This document shows, piece after piece, positions 13,993 to 18,701 of a DNA stretch of 18,701 nucleotides. Made by a program: the position numbers and the translations under genes. Under the pieces are notes generated by a model that was not told where the DNA came from, ran no database searches, and saw only the letters and a program-made list of their open reading frames with translations. The DNA is from Clostridium sp. CAG:1013 (lineage in GTDB: Bacteria; Bacillota; Clostridia; Oscillospirales; Acutalibacteraceae), in contig HF972647.1 of assembly GCA_000432995.1 (NCBI GenBank), positions 1-18,701 on the forward strand, read 5' to 3'. Within the stretch, counting starts at the first letter, position 1. The number at the start of each line of letters is the position of its first letter.

Positions 13993-15375
13993 TCACTTTT
14001 CCGCGGAAATCTTGTGGAGCTGCTTGCGCTCATATACCAGCAGGATCACTGAGAATACAAAGGCAAGACCATCCGCCACAGGTCCGGTCCACAGGACGCC
14101 GGTCACGCCCAGGAAAATAGGCAGGATCAGCGCCGCCGGCACAAAGAAGATGATCTGCCGGGACAGCGACAGCAGAGCAGATTTAACCGGCTTTCCCACT
14201 GCTTGCAGATACACGGCGATCACGGTCTGGAACCCGGTGAGAGGGCACAGCATCAGGAAAATGCGGAAGGCTTTCACAGCAAACTCGTTGTACAGTCCCT
14301 CCTCAGAACCAAACAGGGAAACCACACTCATGGGCGCGAACTGGAAGATCAAAAACGCGATGACGGCGATGATCTCCGACACCACAAGGGCGATATCCAG
14401 GGCTTTTTTCACCCGCATAAAGTTTTTGGCGCCATAGTTGAACCCAATGATGGGCTGGGCGCCCACAGCGATACCCACCAGGATAGAAATGAGGATCTGG
14501 TTTACCTTCATCACGATACCGGTAGCAGTCAGGGGGATCTCGGAACCATAAATGGAACTGGCACCGTAAGCCGCCAGCAGGTTGTTGGTCAAAGCCATAA
14601 CGATGGTGATGGCAAACTGGGTAATAAAGCTGCTGATACCAAAAGTGAGGATATTTCCGCAGGTTCTGCCGCTGAGACGGAATGCGGGAAGGCTAAGCCG
14701 GAGTGTCTTAAACCGAGGCATATAGGCCACGGAAACAATGAACGAAGCCACTTGTCCCATGACAGTAGCAATGGCGGCGCCCCGGACACCCATGTGGAAC
14801 ACGAAGATGAAAACAGGATCAAAAATAGTGTTGATGACTGCTCCCACGATCATAGAGGCCATGGCGTACTTGGGGCTGCCATCAGCACGGATCATCGAGT
14901 TCAGCGCGCCGGGGATCATCATGAAGGGAAGCCCGATTCCGATGATAGAGCCATATTCCAACGCATAGGACCGAAGAACATCGGTTGCCCCAAATAAATT
15001 CAAAATAGGATTGATGAAGATCAAAAATACGGCGGTCAACAGGATGCTGACAATCACAACCATGGTGACAGCATTTCCCACGCCCTTTCTGGCTTTCTCC
15101 ACGTCCCCCTCGCCCAGCTTCAGGCTGAGGTAAGCCGCGCCGCCGTCACCGATCATCAGAGAAAGCGCCAACGCCACGATGGTGATGGGAAACACCACAT
15201 TGGTGGCCCCGTTGCCCAGATATCCTACGCCCCATCCGATGAAGATCTGATCCACGATATTGTACAGGGAGTTCACCAGCAAGGAAATAACACAAGGGAT
15301 GGCAAACTTTGCGATCAGTTTTCCAATGGGCTCCGTGGAAAAAGGACTTTTTGCTTCGGACACTGCTTGTTCCAT
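13993..15375 (-). CDS. MATE-family multidrug efflux transporter (460 aa)
   Basis: About twelve membrane helices in two homologous halves. The N-terminal PFSTEPIGKLIAKFAIPCVISLLVNSLYNIVDQIFIGWGVG (11-51) and the central GIAVGAQPIIGFNYGAKN are characteristic of MepA-like MATE exporters, which use Na+ or H+ gradients to expel cationic drugs, dyes and metabolites. Length is normal. AAGGAGAG precedes the ATG. The gene lies downstream of a MarR regulator and has a copy of the MarR operator just ahead of its ribosome binding site, a common arrangement for inducible drug efflux. Confidence 0.93.
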   Translation of the reverse strand: MEQAVSEAKSPFSTEPIGKLIAKFAIPCVISLLVNSLYNIVDQIFIGWGVGYLGNGATNVVFPITIVALALSLMIGDGGAAYLSLKLGEGDVEKARKGVGNAVTMVVIVSILLTAVFLIFINPILNLFGATDVLRSYALEYGSIIGIGLPFMMIPGALNSMIRADGSPKYAMASMIVGAVINTIFDPVFIFVFHMGVRGAAIATVMGQVASFIVSVAYMPRFKTLRLSLPAFRLSGRTCGNILTFGISSFITQFAITIVMALTNNLLAAYGASSIYGSEIPLTATGIVMKVNQILISILVGIAVGAQPIIGFNYGAKNFMRVKKALDIALVVSEIIAVIAFLIFQFAPMSVVSLFGSEEGLYNEFAVKAFRIFLMLCPLTGFQTVIAVYLQAVGKPVKSALLSLSRQIIFFVPAALILPIFLGVTGVLWTGPVADGLAFVFSVILLVYERKQLHKISAEK

Positions 15376-15397
15376 AATTTCTTCTCTCCTTAAATAA

Positions 15398-15409
15398 GAA
15401 ACTAGTTAC
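15398..15409 (-). promoter_or_regulatory. MarR operator upstream of the MATE gene
   Basis: On minus, GTAACTAGTTTC within AAATAGGTAACTAGTTTC is a near-palindrome (ideal GTAACT-AGTTAC). It lies 23 nt before the MATE start and matches the marR site. A possible -35 (TTGAGC) lies just upstream but no clear -10 follows. Confidence 0.65.
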
Positions 15410-15418
15410 CTATTTGCT

Positions 15419-15467
15419 CAAAGAAAACAGGCAGCGCGTCCGGGAAGTCTCCTGGGCACACTGCCTG
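15419..15467 (-). terminator. Hairpin terminator/attenuator between marR and the MATE gene
   Basis: On the minus-strand RNA CAGGCAGUGUGCCC pairs with GGACGCGCUGCCUG over 14 positions (one mismatch, two G-U) and is followed by UUUUCUUU. The reverse orientation would contain C-A mismatches and lacks a T-run, so it works on the minus strand. It separates marR from the MATE gene. Confidence 0.75.
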
Positions 15468-15494
15468 AGGAATTCAGTTTTTCGGCGGACAGAA

Positions 15495-15932
15495 TCAAAA
15501 ATCCAAGTTCCGCAAAATGGCGTCCACGTCTTGCATAAAGCTCTCTTTTTGACTCTCCGTTAGATCTTTGCACAGCTCAGTGAAAACCTCCTGATCCTGA
15601 GCCAAAATCAACTTATGGATTCCTGAGGATTTCTCCGTGGAGGAAATGACTTTATACCGGCGGTCCTTATCACTGGGCACACACCGAACAAAGCCTTTGC
15701 TTTCCAGCCGCTGAAGCAGCTTTGTCATAGCGGGATGGGTTACATGCTCGATCCGCTCCAAATCGTTTTGATGGATCTCTTCCACGCCGGACGCCTCTAA
15801 ACGGCTGATGGATCCCAACACCCGCAGCTGCACCGACGTCAGACCCATGTCTGCCGCTTTTTCGTCCATTCTTTTGCGAAAAGCTCGGTTGATAATGGCG
15901 ATCTTCAAGCCAAAGGGCATTTTTCCTGACAT
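15495..15932 (-). CDS. MarR-family transcriptional regulator (145 aa)
   Basis: Winged-helix dimer of MarR type: N-terminal dimer helix (~5-35), recognition region IHQNDLERIEHVTHPAMTKLLQRLESKGFV (53-82), and the wing with the hallmark SDKDRRYK (87-94). Length is typical. The start is supported by AAAAGGTGGTGG. A palindrome lies between its own -10 box and start codon, and a second copy lies before the downstream MATE gene, so it most likely represses both and is relieved by a small-molecule ligand of the exporter. Confidence 0.93.
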   Translation of the reverse strand: MSGKMPFGLKIAIINRAFRKRMDEKAADMGLTSVQLRVLGSISRLEASGVEEIHQNDLERIEHVTHPAMTKLLQRLESKGFVRCVPSDKDRRYKVISSTEKSSGIHKLILAQDQEVFTELCKDLTESQKESFMQDVDAILRNLDF

Positions 15933-15954
15933 AATCCCACCACCTTTTAAATAG

Positions 15955-15966
15955 GTAACTAATTAC
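15955..15966 (-). promoter_or_regulatory. MarR operator upstream of marR
   Basis: The palindrome GTAACTAATTAC lies within AAATAGGTAACTAATTAC (read on plus), just downstream of the -10 box at the expected transcription start. Confidence 0.7.
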
Positions 15967-15968
15967 AT

Positions 15969-15996
15969 ATTATATACCCTTTTGTTTATTTGTCAA
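15969..15996 (-). promoter_or_regulatory. Near-consensus promoter of marR
   Basis: On minus, TTGACA (15991-15996), a 16-nt spacer and TATAAT (15969-15974). Both hexamers are perfect, so expression depends on repression, which fits the adjacent operator. Confidence 0.9.
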
Positions 15997-16043
15997 GACG
16001 GGTGAAAAACATTCTGTCCCCTCCCTTTTGACTCGACAAAACC

Positions 16044-16078
16044 AAAAAGCTGCCGTGATCTCTCACGACAGCTTTTTT
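16044..16078. terminator. Terminator after trmO
   Basis: AAAAAGCTG-CCGTGA/TCACGA-CAGCTTTTTT forms a stem with one bulged mismatch and T-runs on both strands. On minus it begins at the trmO stop codon itself. Confidence 0.88.
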
Positions 16079-16764
16079 CATGCTTGTGCAATCTCTATAA
16101 CGTGGAGGGTATCACCATCCACTGTGAACTTGATCTCCATTTCGGCAAACGCCATGCCATAGACCCGTTCCGGGTCCTTCTGGTAGGAAGGCCTCGGGTC
16201 CTGGGAAAGCACTCCCAGCAAAGCCGGGCGCAGGTCCTGAGCCACTTTTTCCAAAAGTGCTGGCGGGATGTCCACAGACAGCCTGTCCTCCCGATGGTCA
16301 TCGGAAAAACTTCCCTTGGCATCAGGCCGACAGTCCGCCAGAGGCACATAGGGCTTCACATCCAGAATGGGCGTACCGTCCAACAGATCCGCTCCTCTCA
16401 CCAGCAGGGCCGGTCCATCGGAAGCGTCATAATCCACCCCTTCCAGCTTCACACAGGAAAGTCCAATTGGGTTGGGCCGGAAAGGCGAACGGGTGGCGAA
16501 CACTCCCATCCGTTGGTTTCCCCCCAACCGGGGTGGGCGCACCGTGGGAGACCATCCTCGGCTCTCGGTGAACTGCCACAACAGCCACAGGTGGGAAAAA
16601 TCCTCCAATCCACGGAAGGCTTCCCGGATTCGGTACTCCCGTTCAAAGACTACCCTGGCCCGCAGATCCTCTACCAGACCACTCTGGCGCGGGATCCCGA
16701 ATTTCTCCGGAAACTGGGTGTGTATATGGGCGATGGGCCGAAGGGTTAAAAGTTCCTCACTCAA
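16078..16764 (-). CDS. trmO: tRNA (N6-threonylcarbamoyladenosine(37)-N6)-methyltransferase
   Basis: Methylates t6A37 to m6t6A in ANN-decoding tRNAs using S-adenosylmethionine. The family blocks are all present: FPEKFGIPRQSGLV (18-31), FRGLEDFSHLWLLWQF (50-65), VRPPRLGG (75-82), the signature GVFATRSPFRPNPIGLS (87-103) and DLLDGTPILDVKPY (126-139). A C-terminal QDPRPSYQKDPERVYGMAF matches the tail of E. coli TrmO (YaeB). Length (228) is close to the E. coli protein. The start is TTG at 16764, with AGGAAG 8 nt upstream; no ATG lies nearby in frame. TTG overlaps the xylosidase stop as TTGA, so its translation depends on the xylosidase message. A terminator follows. Confidence 0.95.
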   Translation of the reverse strand: MSEELLTLRPIAHIHTQFPEKFGIPRQSGLVEDLRARVVFEREYRIREAFRGLEDFSHLWLLWQFTESRGWSPTVRPPRLGGNQRMGVFATRSPFRPNPIGLSCVKLEGVDYDASDGPALLVRGADLLDGTPILDVKPYVPLADCRPDAKGSFSDDHREDRLSVDIPPALLEKVAQDLRPALLGVLSQDPRPSYQKDPERVYGMAFAEMEIKFTVDGDTLHVIEIAQA

Positions 16765-18701
16765 AACAGGGCTTCCTGAAGCTCAGTCTCAGCCTCGAAG
16801 GGACCGGGCTTGGGATTGACGGCGCGATGACGGCCAAAATAGTCCTGGTTGAAGATGATGGGCGTGCCATCGGGATTCTCGAACTTCTCTTCGGGCTCGA
16901 AAGCGGCACCCAGGAACTCAGTGGACACGCTGGGAGTCTTGACCTCAGGCATCAGCTCGTAGAGGTTGGTCTCCAGAGTGTACTTGCCATCCTGCTCCTT
17001 CAGGTTCAAGGTCACCTTCTCGGGAATGACAGTGGCGTCGGTCTCCTTCTCCCAAGCCTTGGCTCCGCCGAAGTACACGTTGCCGCCGGCCCACACGGGC
17101 AGATGGATATAATACCGGTCGCTGGGCTCGGAACCCATGCCGCAGTAGCCTTCAAATTCCTTGTCCCATTCCTCGAAGGTGGGATAACCATCATACTTGA
17201 AGGTGCCCACGTCCACGTTGCTGTCGTCCCACTGGTTGTAGTGTTCCTTGGCAAATTCCTGCATCTTCACCAGAGCGGGATGAACCTCCTGCTGGACAAA
17301 GATGTTGTTGTAGAACCGCATATCGCCGTGGAGGAAGGTCATAAAGCCCATAACCTCTGTCCGGTGAGCCACATGATAGGGAGTGTACCGGGAAGAAGAG
17401 AGGGTCTTGGCGCCGTTGTCAGTACCACGTCCAACGCAGGTCAGGGAGCCGCCGATCAGGTTGTGTACCACAGCGATGCCCTGAGCCGCCAGCTTCAGAG
17501 AACGGGTGGACAGCAGCAGGTTGTTGTCGATGAGGGTGGGACCGTGGGAAACCTCCACGAAGATGTCCTCACCCATGCCCTGCAGTTCTTCCCGCTCGGG
17601 GTCGTCGCTCAGGTTGGGCAAAGTGTTGTCATGGAACAGGTTCTGGGTGACACGAGTGCCCTGAGCCTGCCAGTCCAGCCAAATGCCCCGGGTGCAGTGG
17701 TGGATGTGGTTGCGGCGATAGATCACGTCGATGGCAGCGTGCATCTTGATACCGCCGATCTCAGCGCCGGACAGGTTCTGCTTGTTGTTGATATGGTGGA
17801 TATGGTTGTCCTCGATGATGGAGAACACGCCGCCCAGATGGCCTACGATACCGGTCTGGCCGCAGTCATGGATGTTGCAGCGGCGAATGATATGATGGCC
17901 GATGTTTTCCTTGGTCCAGCCCTGAATCTGGGCCAGGCAGATGCACTCACGCTCGGTCTGGGTGCCATCCTTGTACTTGGTCTTGAGCCACTTGTTGTCG
18001 TTCTCCGGCTGGAGGAACTTGCCCAGAGAAATGCCAGAGCACTTGGAATCGGACACTTCGCAGTCCTCGATGATCCAGCCCTTGGACCAGTGGGGACCGA
18101 TCATGCCTTCCTGGTAAGCGGTGGGAGGCGCCCACTGAGTGGCAGCCTGACGCACCACGAAACCGGACAGAGTGATGTAGTTGACGCCAGTCTTGCTGGG
18201 GTAGAAGCAGTTGCGGCGCACGTTGATTTCCACGTTCTCCTCGTTGGGGTTGGCGCCATGGAAGTTGGCGTAGATCACGGTCTCGCCGTTTTCCTGGCAG
18301 GTATACCAGCGATAAACGGTGAACTCAGGATCCCAAGAGGCCTTGAACACCTGGGGATTGAGCACGCCATCCAGCTCTTCAGCCTCATACATGGACTTGC
18401 CGTTGAGATAGACCTCACCGGTGTGGAAGGGCTTTGCAGGGATGTACCAGTCGCCCTCGATCAGGGTGGTATAGGGGTTGTATTCACCGAACACACCGTT
18501 GGGAATGCGAGCCACCCACACGTCGCCTTCATAAGGCTGCCAGGACTTGACCACCTCAGAACCGGTGATCACAGCGCCGCCGGGAACCTCAGAACGATAG
18601 GTGATACGGCAGTCATCGCTTTCGCCGCCGTTTTGGGGATCAACCCACTCGCGGTAGAAACCGGGAAGAACCACCACTTCGTCGCCTGCAACGGCGATCT
18701 T
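16761..18701 (-). CDS. GH120 beta-xylosidase, right-handed beta-helix (5' end outside window)
   Basis: The frame is open to the window edge; 646 residues are visible and roughly 30 N-terminal residues are missing, judging from recall of Thermoanaerobacterium XylC. Block order matches XylC: FYREWV, GSEVVKSWQ, GEVYLNG, IYANFHGANPNEENVEINVRR, QAATQWAPPTA, IGPHWSKGWIIED, HIIRRCNIHDCGQ, IVGHLGGVFS, KMHAAIDV. The two catalytic acids of GH120 are present: the nucleophile Asp in GIWLDWQAQGTRV (codon 17673-17675) and the acid/base Glu in IFVEVSHGP (codon 17553-17555). It would release xylose from xylo-oligosaccharides. Between the two acids is about 17 residues of extra sequence (LPNLSDDPEREELQGMG) relative to XylC. 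A signal peptide cannot be judged without the start. The stop overlaps trmO by 4 nt. Confidence 0.92.
   Translation of the reverse strand, partial: KIAVAGDEVVVLPGFYREWVDPQNGGESDDCRITYRSEVPGGAVITGSEVVKSWQPYEGDVWVARIPNGVFGEYNPYTTLIEGDWYIPAKPFHTGEVYLNGKSMYEAEELDGVLNPQVFKASWDPEFTVYRWYTCQENGETVIYANFHGANPNEENVEINVRRNCFYPSKTGVNYITLSGFVVRQAATQWAPPTAYQEGMIGPHWSKGWIIEDCEVSDSKCSGISLGKFLQPENDNKWLKTKYKDGTQTERECICLAQIQGWTKENIGHHIIRRCNIHDCGQTGIVGHLGGVFSIIEDNHIHHINNKQNLSGAEIGGIKMHAAIDVIYRRNHIHHCTRGIWLDWQAQGTRVTQNLFHDNTLPNLSDDPEREELQGMGEDIFVEVSHGPTLIDNNLLLSTRSLKLAAQGIAVVHNLIGGSLTCVGRGTDNGAKTLSSSRYTPYHVAHRTEVMGFMTFLHGDMRFYNNIFVQQEVHPALVKMQEFAKEHYNQWDDSNVDVGTFKYDGYPTFEEWDKEFEGYCGMGSEPSDRYYIHLPVWAGGNVYFGGAKAWEKETDATVIPEKVTLNLKEQDGKYTLETNLYELMPEVKTPSVSTEFLGAAFEPEEKFENPDGTPIIFNQDYFGRHRAVNPKPGPFEAETELQEALF

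Overview
The window looks like a chromosomal segment of a Gram-positive Clostridia member, most likely Oscillospiraceae/Ruminococcaceae-type. The evidence is moderately high GC, strong AGGAGG-type ribosome binding sites, intrinsic terminators, a T-box leader and a GH120 beta-xylosidase. Species cannot be assigned from sequence alone. No rRNA, tRNA, CRISPR array, transposase or phage gene was seen.

Layout. (1) 1-187: 3' end of an MFS transporter, closed by a strong bidirectional terminator. (2) 313-4110, minus strand: an OmpR-type response regulator and a sensor histidine kinase that overlap in a Shine-Dalgarno/stop junction, followed by an uncharacterised coiled-coil protein with its own palindrome upstream. 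(3) 4111-4822: a long divergent intergenic region with promoters both ways, then a glycogen synthase (glgA) carrying a ~196-residue Lys/Ala/Pro/Glu tail built of 34-residue repeats. (4) 7032-8568: a VOC-fold protein translationally coupled to a cytoplasmic sialidase-like (BNR/Asp-box) protein. (5) 8602-11220: a complete T-box leader controlling an HcxA/GldA-like iron-type dehydrogenase and a YkvI-family transporter. (6) 11305-13244: a TetR repressor and a CPA2 cation:proton antiporter, with two copies of one operator flanking the promoter. (7) 13375-15996, minus strand: MarR regulator, MATE exporter and cytidylate kinase-like protein, with a shared palindromic operator upstream of both marR and the MATE gene. 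(8) 16078-18701, minus strand: a GH120 beta-xylosidase (5' end outside the window) overlapping trmO by 4 nt.

The most interesting unit is the T-box operon. Two independent parts of the leader, the specifier loop (UGG) and the discriminator-reading base of the UGGN bulge (C, matching G73), agree on tRNA-Trp. The operon would therefore be switched on by tryptophan starvation, yet it encodes neither Trp biosynthesis nor a tRNA synthetase. It encodes a 2-oxo/2-hydroxy-acid-type dehydrogenase and a transporter. A possible reading is salvage of tryptophan from a hydroxy or keto acid such as indolelactate or indolepyruvate; this is inference. The tailed glycogen synthase is the second most unusual object.
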